Shown: positions 11,943 through 27,534, counted from the first letter of the stretch. The stretch: 64,000 nucleotides of DNA from Setaria digitata (GCA_003640385.1 RCAB01000308.1:7846-71845), one strand, 5' to 3'. Notes: generated by a model not told the origin, from the sequence alone. Program-made: numbers and translations.

Positions 11943-14900
11943 TTACTTGCCAGCTTCAACCTTTTTTGTATGCTCAACTGCTGTTGTTGCTGCTGCTTCT
12001 CCATTAGTTTTTGTCGATACATTTTCCACCGAAATATGTCGACTGATTTTATCAGCTTTACGCCATAAAGTCATCTCCTGAAATACTCAAAAAAAAAAAA
12101 CGCAAACCTTGTAAGCTCATTCGGAACAAACCAACCACCTCCAAACAATCAGCAGACCCATAAATTATACATTGCTTACATCGCGATTCTTTGCTTATGG
12201 AAAATTTAGTGCTCACTATGTATGTATGCAGTTATATCACTATAAACTGTACTGAACTGATGATACATAGCCTTGTTTTGAGCGATGATAACAGAAAAAC
12301 CGCTAACCTGCTGTTTAAAGTAACGACGATCTTCTTCATCAACCAAAACGAGGTTCAAATAATAACGAACGGAGAATTTTTTCCCAACATCACGCATCGT
12401 TGGAGTCAAATCATAACCAGCAAGGAAAAGGCGTATTGGAATTGATTCGCCTAAAAGCCATTTCAGCTCGGTTCAGTTATCTAACTTGCTTAAGGAATGC
12501 AGTTGAAACTAAATGGTAGTATTAATACAGGTTTCACTAAGCGATAGTTTCCAGTACAGCTTCTCAAATTGCTCTGTAATAAAAACCCAAACCGTCGATA
12601 TAGATAAAAGTGAAAAAAAATTTTCAAAACGCTCCACAAAATGGAGTCACAGCATAGATATAAAATGAAATTAACAACATATGAACATATATTATTGCTT
12701 ATTAAACAGCAGTCGACATTATTGATTGAATTAACAATCCTGATATGTCAAAAGTAATGTTATGAGTAAACAATATAAAAAATACATTATACCTCTTACA
12801 GGTGCACCATCCATTATTTCGTACTTTGCTATTGTTTCATTCTCGTTAAAAACATTTGGCGAATTTCCTACTGTCTCTCGTTTGATTATTGCAATTTCCA
12901 TAAACTTGATTTTGATCCGAACCAATAAGAAGTAAATTTTTCCAACAATTACATCTTTCAGGTGATATCTGCAGAAACATATGCTGTTTGACTGAAGAGA
13001 TGAACAATTTCCTAATTACTGGCAACTTCTCCACTGACAGTAAGTTAGAATTATGACGTACTTATTAAAAAAAAATGACAAAAAAAAATATAGAGTTCAA
13101 TTCACAAAAACATCAATAACTCGACAAGCTTATAGGAATTGAGCAAGTGCTGACCATTTCTAATATTATCGCGACATGACCCATATCGAAAAAAAAAAAA
13201 AAATTTTACTTGGAACGATTATATTCGAATTCAATATGCAAAGAATCTTCAATGCCAACTTCCATTTTGATACTGTTGTTTGTGTCCGGATAAGAGGAAA
13301 GAGTATGCACAATGACATCCATCTCACGTATTATATCAGTTAACCTTCGCACGATAACCACTCTCAGGAAATAGCTGCAATATGGGAAACTAACAAGATA
13401 TTAAAAACAAAAAATGATTATAACCAGCTCTCTAAAAATTCTTCCGTCGAAAGAAGTCAGCGCTTTCAATTATTTACATTACAGCAGTTCTTAATCAATA
13501 ATTATATTTTCATATTTCGCTGTAACACATGAATTTAGCATGAAAAAATTAATAATTAGATTTTCCAAAGTGAATTAAATATAAAATTCCCAAAAGGCCT
13601 CAAAGAATTTCGATTTATAACATTCTTGTCACAATTCAAAATTAAGGAAAAGGGTATAGAAAATGAAATACCGCAATTTCACATTGGCGCCAACATATGA
13701 TTCATACGGTTTCTCAACTTTCGGAAATTCGAACCGAAAAACCGCATTCTGAGTCAGTTCACCTGGACGAGCCAATTCCTTCATTAGGGTTATGAAATCG
13801 TGTTGATTTCCACGGTCATAGTTCAGTTCTAAAAGGAAATTTTACGAGAAAATTTATGAGGAAATGTGTATGTAAGGAATGCATCTTATAAACAAAATCG
13901 GCTATAACAACAAACAGATGGCTCAAGATAAAGAGTAAATGACATAAATCTGTATTGGATTGTAATTCGTAATAACATTTTGGCCTGTTCATAAGAATTT
14001 TGTCACTGTAATAGTGAATTTGAGAAGAGATTTAAATCTTATTTCAAGTCAGCTTCAAAATTCTGGAAAAAACAGCTCTTCCTATCATTTTAACCACTTC
14101 AATAATATACTGAGAAATATGTTAGAAACTAAATGGGTCATAGCCACAAATAGAGGGATGACTCAGGATTAAGAATGGAATTATAAAACGTAAAAGTGAA
14201 CTAAACGTTTCTCAATTTTTTACAGAGCTATGCAAAAAGTGCTAATTAGTTGTTCAAAAATATGAAAACGAAATTATAGAAAAGTAGCGCACCAATTTGT
14301 CCAATAAATTCAATTCTTATTCCTTGATGATCAAATTTTTTTTTCACAGCAACTCCTACTATACCAGATATTGTTTCACCATCATAAAATAAAAAATGCG
14401 TCTCTTGACCTCCTTCCTCACCCCGTATTTTGGCAACCTAGAAAATATCATTTAATTATTTTAACAAATTGAAATGCCAGATCGATGAATCGATCTCCTA
14501 GTCAGAAACTTTTACGTCCAAAATGAAAATCATGCCATTACAACTATACTATAATGGCAGCCCCATCACGCTGTCATTTCCATTTTAAATTTTGTCCAAA
14601 TTTATTGCTTTTAATCCCGACATCCCTAAGCAGGAAATGGCGCTTATCCCTATAAGCTAAGGCGTATATTCAAAAAAATGAAATTTAATATGAGGAAAAG
14701 AAGTTGCGTTGTGAAGAAGAATAAAAACTAACTTTCCTGTTATCCGCGTCATCTAATTTGATCGAAATTTCCGCGGCTTGACCAAACCCGAAAAAAGCCT
14801 TTAAAAAAAGATTTATTTTCTATCAAATTAAATCAGTTGAAACGCATGATATAGGAAGGATTAAAAAGATTGGGATAATTTTCTCGGTTAAGCGCGCACA

Positions 14901-15089
14901 ATGGAACATAAAATACCCATAATTCCTTTTTCAGTATGAGGTAGTAACAAATAAAAAAAAAAAGGTAGCTAAGTCAAATTAAAAAACTTCATGTTATTCA
15001 CAAAAGCATACAGTCTATTTTATCTATTTTAGATCACAGTGAGTCTCGTGTTTTACTTACAGAAACAAAGATTATCAAATCCTTACCAT
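11943..15089 (-). CDS. vps-26: VPS26, retromer complex subunit
   Basis: VPS26 is the arrestin-fold subunit of the retromer cargo-recognition trimer (with VPS35 and VPS29) that recycles membrane proteins from endosomes. Eight exons join in phase: 15087-15089, 14733-14798, 14293-14437, 13672-13828, 13210-13374, 12793-12968, 12308-12450 and 11943-12077. They give 329 aa, close to the 327 aa of human VPS26A. Family landmarks in order are AFFGFGQAAEI, FLFYDGETISG, IEFIGQI, LARPGELTQNAVF, KPYESYVGANVKLRYFL, IKMEVGIEDSLHIEFEYNRS, KDVIVGKIYFLLVRIKIK, KYEIMDGAPVRGESIPIRLF, LTPTMRDV, KKFSVRYYLNLVLVDEEDRR and MTLWRK. The first coding exon is only the ATG, followed directly by a consensus donor (ATG|GTAAGG). 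The tail is an Ala/Thr/Lys-rich, variable extension, as in other VPS26 proteins. Confidence 0.97.
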
Positions 15090-17680
15090 TTTGAAAGATC
15101 GCTTCCAAGTACCTTCAGCGGAGAAACGATAGCAATGATAATAGTTATAAGCAAATTTATAAATACAAAAAACAACAAGAAATTACCGAATCACCAACAA
15201 CATGTTAAGCTGAAAATCATAAAACAGCTTATTCCAGGCTACACTTGTTCTGGTGATAAACTGGTTAATTGAACTGGAAGTTTGGCATATTTCACGATAA
15301 ATTTGTCATAATTCCAGTAGCTTTTTTCAATCAAGAACAAAAAAAAAAACCAAAAGAAGGGGTGAATATCGAAAGATCCCAAATGAACTAAATAAAAACG
15401 CTAAATAGCTAAATTCAGAGAAAAACAAAAATTGACATATGGCAGTGTTTCGTACAGGCAGCATTAACAGTTTTACAAAAGAAAATTTCACTGAACAACA
15501 TAGCTGCTACGATAGTTTCGAATAAGAAAAAAGACTTCCTAACTACAGTACACATACGGTATACATGATTGGAAGATAATGTACATTGGACATCACTTAG
15601 CCTAGAATACCTACCAAAGTGACTTCATTCCAATAGACGTGAATCCAGTATGCTCCAGAATATGAATCCCTTAAGTTTTACGACCAATCTAACTCTACCG
15701 CAAACTACCCTCCCACCTCTTTCATCTACACCATAGAGCAGATCACTTGAGGGCATCCGTGAATTACGATGAAAATATGGCCTGGGAAGTGAAAATGGGG
15801 TGCGAAATGCGATGCTTTTGTGTCAGCGTGTTACAATTTCTCGATTAAGCCTTGATGAGGCATTTTTCGATTTAGGAGTAGCAAGAGTGAAGTTTGGTCG
15901 AGAACACTGTGCGAAATATCGAATTATTTGTTCGCTACTTTTATCCTGCACTAACTAATTGCATGAAGTTTGCAATAAATGAATTACAGTTCACTCTCAA
16001 TGAAATAACTGATAAGCTATTCTGATAAGCTAATAACTGATAAAGCGACTCTTTCCAATTCGTTACACAAGAACAAATAATTTTCCTTATGTAACACTGA
16101 CTTTTTTTTTTACATTATAATATATTTTTTCTCCAATGTTTTCATACTACAACTGCAAGGTTCTTTTATCATATTTGTGAGTTTGAATCATGGATGAGTC
16201 CTTCGTAATGGAGCGAATAAGTGTTGAATTTTCTTGTGGAGAAGTTATGATAAGTTTGACAAATAGATTATCCAAGCGATTTCAATTAATTCCTGATGGA
16301 AATGATGAAAATTTTGATTAACACTTTTGAATAATTAAAAAATTTTTCATAAATACTTTATTTCGTATATTGCTCTATCAAGATATCTTCTCAGTTGGTA
16401 TCACAATTATTTAAACCTGTAATTTAGTGGTTTTTTTTTTCTTCCAGTCTCTTTAATATAAAGTCTTTATCGAAACTGATCACTCTGTATTGTATCACTT
16501 CAGTCGTGAATTACTTTTTACTACATCTCCTCCTTCCGTTCCAAATCTTCTGAATGTGAAATTTCCAAGAATTTTATGACCTTTCAAAATTTTTTAATGG
16601 TTCTGAAAAGCTTTAATCGTGTTTCTGTAGATGTTATCGATAGTGAAACTGCATGATGCTTTGGATAACTTTCATTATAACATATGTATAAAAAATAAAC
16701 ATACCACATTTAAAAGTTACAATATCACAGCACGAGTAAAATATGATTAGTAGTATTTTTATTGTCAGTCAGCTTAATACAACACCCAAAAAATATGAGA
16801 TAAAAAATTTAACAATGTTAAAATTATGATTAACATGGATCGACATATTTTATATATTTATTCAATCCTCTGGATCTGAAACTTTTTCCGGATAATGTCC
16901 AAATAATTTATTCATCCCTAAACTTGAAATCATTATCGAAAGTTAAGATTTAAAATTTATATCTTTTGGGAATGATGAAAACATTGTGTATAACAAGTAA
17001 AATTTGACGCAAACGTGTTTTCACGTTTGAAAAACACTGATGATGATACAAATTTATTTTAAAATATAATAATTTAATCAACGATACCCGGAAAATTTTG
17101 TTGACACCAAGTATACAAAATAAAAAGATAAAAATTGAAGGACGAGATCGAATAAAATAACAAAATATTAAATCAAATCAAGCAATTAATAACAGGAATT
17201 AACTTTTGTCACTTCTTATACTAACCGGAATCAATAACTCAAGAATACCAGTTCTAAGTTAGATTTTCGGGGTCAAAAGGATTTTGATGTGATTAAGAGC
17301 TTTATCGAATGAAGCTGATATCATCAATTTTCTTCCCATCAATTTTATTAAATCTGTATTACGATAATACTTAGTACTGGTGATAGAGATTAATTTCTCT
17401 GCATTTAAAATTACTAAATTAAATTTAGCTGAAACTGAAACTGAAATGTTAGAAAATGTTTGACAAATTTTAAATATATACATATTTATAAATTTGAGTG
17501 AAAATTTTTTTAAATTTAATAAGTGTAAAAATTGAGTAACCAATAATTCAATAATCCCAATTTTTCTTCTCCTCTGAAAATGAAAAAGAAAATTGTGATT
17601 GTTATTATAACACAGATGAGGTCTGAAAATTATCGATAAAGAGGCACAAAAAAAAAAAAAAAAAAAAAGACGAAAACTGG
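15090..17680. other. Intergenic region between VPS26 5' end and sulfotransferase 3' end
   Basis: This holds the presumptive promoter and 5' UTR of the minus-strand vps-26 gene and the 3' flank of the minus-strand sulfotransferase gene. A less AT-rich patch at about 15600-15960 may be promoter or an untranslated exon, but no motif can be assigned. A 43-codon open frame at 16190-16321 (+) is the only small frame that looks even slightly protein-like, with mixed charged residues and no homopolymer origin; it has no other support. Confidence 0.45.
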
Positions 17681-17948
17681 CTAATAATGCACTGATTGCC
17701 AATGAAACCTTCGATTAATTAGCTTAAAAAATTGTTCATTTTGTGGAGCATAGAAATTCTCCAATTTACGAATAACTTCTAAGCGTACGTGTGGATGTGC
17801 GCGACCTTTTGTTTTTCCAAGGCAATGCAATGTGCTATCCTTGCGTAAAACACATGGAAAACCTTTCAGTGGATCTGTTGCAAAATTTGATTGTCGAACA
17901 ACTGTAAAAAAAAAAAAAAAAAAATTATTTTAATAACAAATTACTCTT

Positions 17949-17979
<31 letters not shown>

Positions 17980-20900
17980 GAAGTTGTTAAATTAAATTAA
18001 TCTGATGTAATTAAATGGGACATTTCATGATAATTTTATCCTGAAAAAAAAGAAAAAGAACAAAAGATGAAAAAGCTTATCGAATTTAGTTTTAAAATTA
18101 TTCTGTCTAATGAAAAACTTAAAAAAATATATGTAGCTATTTTTTTTTATACTAATTTTGTTAGAAATTTTTTCAAATATTTGTTTACCTGGTTTTACAG
18201 TTAGGAATCGTTCTACAGCACGAATTTCTGCTGCTGGATTTGTTATCAACCGTTCGCCATCAACGAAATGAATCTGATGAAGAGGAAAATGTTCAAGCCA
18301 TTTTCGGATATGTCGATGGTAAATTCCGATCCGTATTGCACCCCATGAAGCGTTCACACCATTTTTCATTCCTGTCAAGCATTTATTTTATGACTTATAA
18401 ATTTCAATTTCTAATTAAAATTTAGTATTATTCAATTCCACTTACGAAATATGGAAAGTTCACACCAATGTCATCTCTCCTTTTTATTAAAATTTATAAA
18501 CCTGTTGCATTAGAGGATCCGTAGCCAAGTGCCATCTCTTCGAAGCTTGGCAACGAAATGCTTCGTCTTTTTTTGCTAATTGCTTGTGTATAATCTAAAA
18601 TTTGAATTTGTCTTTAAAATTATAATAAACAGCTTAAATAGCGAAAAAATAATAAAATCCTTTCTCGCTAGACGGAAACTTAGTTGATTTTTAGATTCTT
18701 GGAAAAACGACCAAAAATTTTTTGTACTATTGTAATTAAAATACTGAAATCAAAATTGAAGCGAAAAAAAAGTCACCTGATATAGCTCTGGTAATTGGAT
18801 TTCGTACAACAACAATTAATTTGATTGTTGAATTCAGTCTGTGAACTCGTCCAGGTACTGTTTTGCTCACAAAATATGCCGGTGTTTTTTCAACTGTTAT
18901 TTCCGTAATGTTTGTTTCTGGCATCCTGCTACTGAAATATTTGATAAAAATTTTAAAAATTAATATCTTTTTATCGTAAAATAGAATTTTAATTATCAGA
19001 GCATTAATTCGATAATGCTAAAATTTAGAAATTTACTTCTAAAATTAAATTATGAAACAATGCCATTTGTTGTAATTTGCAAGTAATACTCCTTAAATAA
19101 ACCATTTTTTTTCTTCCTATTTACTGAGAAATTAGTTCATTGTACATTCATATGACTAATTTAAGATTAAACATCCACAGATATCACAATTATCTGCATA
19201 TTAATTTAATTATTTTCAATTTTCGTATTCTTCTTTCATCTTCACTTTTTTGTTCTCATTTTCAATCCATAGTTTTAGAAAAAAAAAAAAAAAAAAAAAA
19301 AGAAGGTAAAACATAATATTACTGCTTCCCCTTAATTAATGAGTTATTTATTAAAAGAGTAGTTAGAACAATGACAAAGAAGTGATGGATAGGAGGATAG
19401 TTGGATATTGGATGAATGAAGAGATGAATGGATGATCTAGAAGGAATGTGCAAGATGAGTCTGTCGGTTAGTTGTCAAATTTCAGGTGGACAGTATGTCG
19501 GCCACTTCAAAAGGCAAAAGTTCAGCCTTTACCTGACGTTAGGGGTCATCAACCAATCATCGCTTTATAACATAACAGTAAACCAACTTCTACAGTTACC
19601 TGTGAATATGATGCAATTGATACTATGTCCCACTCATTTCTTTTTTTTTTTTTTTTTTTCCTTTTTTGCTTTAATTTGGTGGTTTTTTCCTTTTAACCAA
19701 AAACCGCCCTAAAATCATCATTTTATATTTCTGTATTATCTTTAAACTTCACAAATGATTATAGCAAATTGCGTCACAATAAGCCTACCTGGATATCTTT
19801 GTAATTAACAATACCGACTAGCATATATAATCACTCAATTATCATTCTATTTCTAAAGAATAAATTACCACTTTTACTTATTATCAACACTTCGTTAATT
19901 ATTATTTGTTATCAGTATTGTCATTTAATTAGTTAATGAGTTAATATTATTGTTAATTAATTGCTTCTATTACTATCGTTTATTATTTTAACTATCAATT
20001 TTTACACTTTTTGTTATTATTAAATTATTTTAAATATAATCACTTGTCTTATTATTATTTTCTTATTTTCATTATACCCCTTTGATAATGAATTACTGCA
20101 GTGATTTTTGCTATTGTTAAAATATTTTTATCATTAGCACAAATTAATAGAATTTGTGAAATATCATATTATTCTCCTAAAATAGTAATTTGGAATTAAT
20201 TTCAGCAAATAATTAATTTTTTATTTCCTCAAAATACTGGCATTAAATTTGTAAAAATTTGGAAAAAAAAAAGTTATACACAATAATATTAGCAATGTGT
20301 GTATGGATGAGATACGAAATGCAATCTTGTATGCTTTCAATAAATTAGTAGTTTAAGTTGAATTGAATTCCTTATTCAGCCTAGACTTGATATTTTGTGC
20401 TAATTAAATTTATTGCATTAAGAGAGTGAGGACATTAGGATGACGACAACAGTGAGATAGATAACAGTTCTGTAATTCGAAGCCAATCAACAATTAAAGC
20501 TACTCGATTTCCTTATCTGATAACCAATATAAATTTATAATTGTAAATATCTTAAGTGTAAGTCTGTCTATTCACTTATACTATTCTCTTAACTTTATAA
20601 TTTCCAATTCGTGCTTAATCTCGAACCTCCGGTTCATTCTTTTGTCGTTTTTATCACTATTCCTCCGTCCTGCCTGATATTGTATTATCTAAATCGGATT
20701 TTAATTTTATTGAAATTCTCCAGGGTAAACTCATAGTAACTGGTTACACTGACCTAGTAAAGTAAATAGATGATCAATTGTAGCTTTCAATTAATTTTCA
20801 TTTCAACAATCATCAGCAACTTCCCATTTCCTACTATTCCATCAATTTCAGTATACTCCAAGATAGAATTATTCAATTTTATAGTGTTATTCATATATTT

Positions 20901-21344
20901 CTTTTTTAAGATGTACAACAATTGAAGCACTACTAGTAAATTTTGTCTGGAATTCATTTAGGAGAAAAAAAGAGAAAGAAAAAAGGAAAAAAGAATAAAA
21001 ATGAAAAAAGATGCAAGCTGCGAGAAAAATCCCTAAAAAAAATATCATATTATTCTGAAAATGGACCAATTTATATTGATGGGAAGTTTTGAATACAATT
21101 TTTAATCTTCACAGCATTCTTTTGCAATTTACAATCTGATTATTCCTTTTTTTTCTATTTTTCAAATAATCATTCATCTGATAATAATGCTATATTCTTT
21201 CGGATAATCTGATATATTTTCGAATGATGGATGATTCCAAACGGCTAATCCAATTGACCTGCTAAGTGATAAACAATACTAATTAGTGCGAAGTAATATG
21301 TATCTGTATGTGTGTATGTGTGTGTGTGTTGTGTGTGTGTGTTN

Positions 21345-21413
<69 letters not shown>

Positions 21414-22612
21414 NAAATGACTTAAACACGAACAAATCCCTTCAATAAAATGAAGGATATGGATGAGATCCCAGAACTGACAAAACCGTGAAAATGCGCC
21501 TGTTGTTACTGACAAGTTGCAGTGCAACTTCACTTCCAGCAAATCAGCTGTTATACTTAGCAAATTAATTGGTGTGAGTTAATTACTGAATGATGCATCC
21601 TCCTACACTAATTTTGTTTTAATTGCACCAATTGTAACGCTGGTTTCAAACCGGAAATTTCAAGTGGCATATTGATAAACAAAATTTGATATCGCAAATT
21701 ATATTGCGAAAAAGTTGAAATTTGTAGAAAAATTGAAAAAAAAAATGAAATTTCCTAAATTTTTATTTCCAAAGGAAAAGAAATGATTTCATTTCTTGTA
21801 ATCTTTTACTCAAAAATATTTTGATTTTTGAAATTTCTTTCTTTCTTCAAATTAATGCAGTTTTACTTGTTCAATTAAAGCTATTACCTGGCATCTCCAA
21901 TTTGTCTGCAACATTTCCGTTTTTCGCTAATCTAATTACCAACCACCCACTAATATTGATGAACTGTTACTAAGTCAAATTATCGCCTTACTTGGCTTGT
22001 TAATTATTCACATATTTATATAATTGGCTAACAATTATTTCGAGCCGAGCTTAGGTTCAGATAAGTATAGCGTACTTCCTTCCTGTTATAAATTTTCCCC
22101 TTGCTGTGTTGCTAGAATCATTCTTTTTATTTTTTCCTATCATTAAAATTTCCAGAAATAAATACTTCGAATTCCAATTTGATAGTACGATAAAGTGAGG
22201 TATGAGAAGGCGAGAAGTGTTATCAATTAGATCATTTATGATAAAGATCTTGAATTCGAAGCACCGCAATTCGTCATCATGTTTTATAACTCCATGTAAA
22301 TAAATGATCACATTTATCAAACAGCTACGATTAAATCAACATGTGACAGTAAGGACATTAAAATGAGCTAAGAAAAAAAGAATTAGAAAATATATTTTCG
22401 GATGAAATTGTTGAAAATGTCCTTGATTAATTTTAACTAACCAAAAAGAATATTTCTCGTTCAATTCTTTCCTTCTCCTCACTTGTCTCTATTCTTCCAC
22501 CAAAATTTTTTTCTTGGATCTTTTCATTTCTGGCAATTTATTGTAGCATTTTCGAGAAGTGCAATCATTCATTTCTCTTTTTTTTCCCCTTTTTACCTCA
22601 TTTCACTTTCTT

Positions 22613-22661
<49 letters not shown>

Positions 22662-23870
22662 ATTTTTTTATTTTTTACTTTTTTTTTAATGGATTAGGCA
22701 ATAAATGGGCTATCCAATAGATCCATTTAAAATACACAAACACGGCTAGCCATAAATACATACATTTACTTCATTTCATCGGATGGCCATTTTCGCATTC
22801 GCCAATCTATGCACTAACTTTAAAAGAATTTTCCGTAAATGTACTTCAAATTGAATAAAAATACATATATGTATATACAGTTGCACTTTTTTTCTGCATA
22901 TCATTACGATACAATCTTTATTTTTTTTTTTTTATATATTAATTTTAAAAGAAATATTTTGTTCTACTGAATGATCATAAGTAAACAATTTTTAAATTTT
23001 TTTGAAGGATAAAAATAAAAAGCTTGAAATTTCATCAATAGTAACAAATCTGGCCAGAAGAAAAAAGAATTTTGGTACTAAACCAAAAAAAAAAAAAAAA
23101 AAAAAAGAAAAAGAAAAGCAAAAAATTTTAGTCTAATTTTGAGAAATATGAGAAAACGGTTTAATTAGAGTTCTTTAAATTTCTACAGCATATCAAATTT
23201 TGTACTTGTAAAATTTGAGCAGATGATTAAAGGAATTAAAATTTCAGAAAAATTGGAACGGAAGCATTTCAGTTAACAATGTATCATTTATATTCAACAA
23301 TTAATAATTTCATATTTGCCATTGTTACTGCTGGCATTATTATGGCAAACATTTTCGTAATAATGCTTATAGCAACGAGAAATTATTCGTTGGAAGGTGC
23401 GAGTAGTAATTGAATTTTGCATTTTATATCTTGAAAAGCAGCAAAACGAATGAAAAACAAAAAGATTTGAAAATTTCATGAAGAAAGAAAGTTTTAAAAT
23501 TTTACTAATATATTAATAAAATTAAGCATTTCATAAATTATTAAATGTTATTTCTTTTTTTTTTTCAGACAACGAGCTAATTAAAATCATCGCAGAAAAT
23601 TAATTTTTACTGTGAGAAAATGTTATATTAAAAAAAAAAAAAGAAAAATTATGCGAAAGAAGGTAAATGTGAAACCGTTAAGAATTTAATATTATTAAGT
23701 CATTAAAAAAAAAAAGAAGCATATACTGAAATAAAACGAAGCAATTAGTTACCGTCTAGGTAGTAACGTTAAGATTGGAGAATTGGATGATAATAAAACA
23801 TCGAGAAATAATTATTTGTGAATGACCAATTACTATTTTATATTTAAAAACTATGCTAGGCTTCCTGCTG

Positions 23871-23901
<31 letters not shown>

Positions 23902-24441
23902 AAGGAAAGAAAGAGTGAGGAAAATTTTCTCATTAATAATTAAATAGATTTGTCACAAAGTTAAAATACGTTCGTGGATAAACATATGGTGGATAAGAAA
24001 ATAGAAAATTTATTTATGAAAATTTTATTTATGCAAAAAAAAAAAAAAAAAAAAAAAGAAGAAACGGAAGAGTGTGAGGATAAGAAAAAAAAAAAAAAAG
24101 AAAATGATAGTACATAATTTGAATAAATTTCAGAAACTGAATTTACTATTGATTATGACTTGTTACTATTTTAAAATATTTTCAAGAACAAAATGTATTA
24201 TTCATCTCAGAGAAAGAATTGATCTCATTTTGCTTCTTTATCTGTTTATTTTTATCAGGCAGATAATTCAGAAATTTTTTCAAATTTCATTTATTTATTT
24301 ATTTAAAAGAAAAAATATTCTAAAATATTTCGCTTAAATAAACACAGATAGGAAGAAGCCTCAATGCTAAATATATAAGCAGCCAAAGTGCAAGAGAACC
24401 GATGAAATGCCTGATTTTAAGAATTTCTTTTTCGTTTCATA

Positions 24442-24477
<36 letters not shown>

Positions 24478-26910
24478 ATGTAATAACAATAATAGTTACA
24501 AAGGCTACTGTTACCGCAACAATAGCATTTAGTAGAAAGAATGATACAACAAGAAAAAATAAAAAAAATAAATTAAGAAAAAAAAATAATTTTTCCTTTT
24601 ATTGATTCGGGAATTTTCCTCTTTTTTGTGCAACCTTTCAATTTCTGCATTTCATTCCTTCTGCTCTTCCAATTTCATAATTTGGTTTATCGCAACTTTT
24701 TTTAGATTATCACTTTTACATTAGCATATTTGTAATCAATAGGAAAAGACGCAAAATTGGCTAAAATATAAAGTTAAAAAATGTGCATATGCAGAGGAAA
24801 AATGAGTAAAATATTAATTAGACTGATCGAAGTGAGGAAGAAAAATAAAGTGATCCTGAAATTTATCATCTTATGTTGTGATTTATCTGACAAATTCTCA
24901 AATTTGGATTATAAAATTAAAATAATTAAACAGAAGCGATGAAAGCAAAAATTATGGATATGAAAATAATTCGTAAAAATTTTCGAACTTTTCCACTGTT
25001 CCCTGAGAGAGAATGAATAAATGACACGGCAGAGGTGTGCCAGGAAAATCGTATCGGGAGAGGATAACTAAAACTACCGATTAAAATTTAATTCCTGAAT
25101 TGCTCTGTTCTATTTTTTTTTTTTTTTTCACCCATATATTATGTTGTTACTACACTCGGTTAATGATGAGTGCAGCAAGTTAATGGCTTTTTTTTCAAGA
25201 GATTAATTAAAAAAAAAAAAAAAAAAAAAGTGAAATGGAATAGGCTCCTTGAAGTGATCGGAAATCAAGATTCATTCAGTGCTTTTAGTTAATTGAACTT
25301 TTTCGAGGACCGAAGACCCAAATTTCGTTTTGAGACAACCGAAACATATGCCGCCATTGGTTATTTCTAATATCAGTGCTATTCATTGGCAAAAATTCAT
25401 CCTTTCATGCAGAAAAATGAAAAAATTGAATTAAAAACAACAAATTTAAACACCAATTTTTATGCGAAATTAGTTGAAAAAGTTAATTATGAATTCTGAA
25501 TTCTTGCATATAATTCAGTTCTTTTTTTTTTTTCTTTGCCGAATGACCATTAAATAAGGCCAATACGAATTTCTTTCATTTTCATTTTCTTTTTTCTTTT
25601 TTTCACCATGTTCAATTTTATTGTTAAAAATGACAAAACACACTGAATTCAAAATTTCCAGAGTTGGAAAGAAGGAAAAAAAAAAAAAAAAAAAGAATCA
25701 TAAAATTTATGCTTATTTATTTCATTCATTACACTTATAATTGCATGAAATATTATTTATAAATCCAAAATTAACATTTTTTGCGGAATTTAAAAAACTT
25801 AACTTATTATGTGGAAAGGAAGATGTAACAGATCAAGCTCTCAAAGTTCTTTAAACAAGAGAAATAATATAGCAGCAATACGATAATATTGTGCCAAATG
25901 CGTAAACAGTTTATCAACAAATTATTTAACGAGAAACCTTCTCGCTAAATGAATCTATTCCACATCCTATATTGTCATTAATACATCACATTTTTCAATG
26001 CCAAACCAGCATCTATCAGTTGGTGAAACCATTGATGTTAATTAAATTTTGTTATAATACCGAAAATGGAAGATTTTCTCGGTGAAACAGGAAATTATTT
26101 ATTGCTTGCTAAAAAATTTCTAATTAGCATTTTCTTACTGAAAAGAAAAAAAAAAAAAAAAGAGAAAGAGAAACTGTAATATTTGTACTGTTAAATGAGA
26201 AAATTATGAAATAGAAAATGAAGTATAAATGATATTTTCAAAAATATGCAAAAATAAACAATCAAAAAGAAAAAATGAAATAAGAAAAGGCGAAAATATG
26301 GAAAGGTGTGAGTATTACATCAATGTCAGCCATTTTATTCAAGCAAGCATTAAGTAAATAAAATAAATGATGCGTAAGTAAGTGAATTGTTGCGCATTCA
26401 TACGGGAACAGACTTAAGTACTTCATCATCCTACAGTAAGCTAACAGAAGTGGTACTTACGTTTAAAATGACATTTAAGATGGCCTATTAAGAAAATGAA
26501 TAAGAGGTGAAAAGAGAGAATTTGAAAAAGAGAAACATAAAAAATGAGGAAGGGAGAGAGAGAGAGAGAGAGAGAAAGAGGGCTAGGATTGAATCGAGAA
26601 AGTTGAATATAGGAATTACTGAATTACCACAAGAATCTTCAGTATCGATAATTTTTGGTTTTGAAAAAGACATGGATAAATAAAGTGGAACAGTGACGCC
26701 ATAGGAAAGGTAAACTGAAACCGTATATTGATATTAATGATGCTGATGATACCCATGTTTAAATCATAATTGCTATTAAGGAAACACTCACTGAATCCAG
26801 CTGCTACCTAAAAATGCACCATCACACTCACTAGAATTCTACCATCTATCATCAAAATTTCCATTTACTTGATTAGATTATTATATACACATACATATAT
26901 GTTTATAAAA

Positions 26911-26949
<39 letters not shown>

Positions 26950-27498
26950 TAGATATAGAAAGACTTTTTTAGAATTTCTAATTTCATTGTTAGTAAACAA
27001 GAAGATGAAAAAATGTTGACTATTTAACAAATTTTACTTCAAAAATTCATATCTTATTTTAATAATGAGCTAAAAATGTTTATTACTTAAAAAATTTCAT
27101 TTTTTTTTTTTTTTTGTTTCTGCAAATTATATCAGTATTATTATTTTTATTTGAAAAAAAAAAAACAAAGAATTAGACAAAGCAAAAGTCATTTTACTAA
27201 ATGAAAATAAAAATATTCATTTTATGAATAAAATAATTCAGCTCAACTATCTCTTCCTCTCTTTCATTCTTTTTTTTTTCCTCAATTAAAATGTTACTTA
27301 GTCTATTAGTTATTATTTTACAAATAAATATTAAACTTCACAAAAAGTTTAATTTTTCTTCCTTTACAATTAAAATTTTATTTTGTGAAATTAGAAATTT
27401 TGCAAATTTATGATCTTTTTCTACATAACCTATATCTTAAAAATTTTTCAAATTTTTCGCTTAATTTTTTTCTACAAAAAATGATTTTTATCAATATA

Positions 27499-27534
<36 letters not shown>

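Noticed and set aside
17259..17702. 147-codon open frame (-)
   Set aside because: It overlaps the last sulfotransferase exon in a different frame and is dominated by Phe, Ile and Lys codons from A/T runs. The spliced sulfotransferase frame explains the region.
23154..23180. GGTTTAATTA resembling the start of the SL1 spliced leader
   Set aside because: The next bases are GAGTTC rather than CCCAAG, so it is not a spliced-leader gene.
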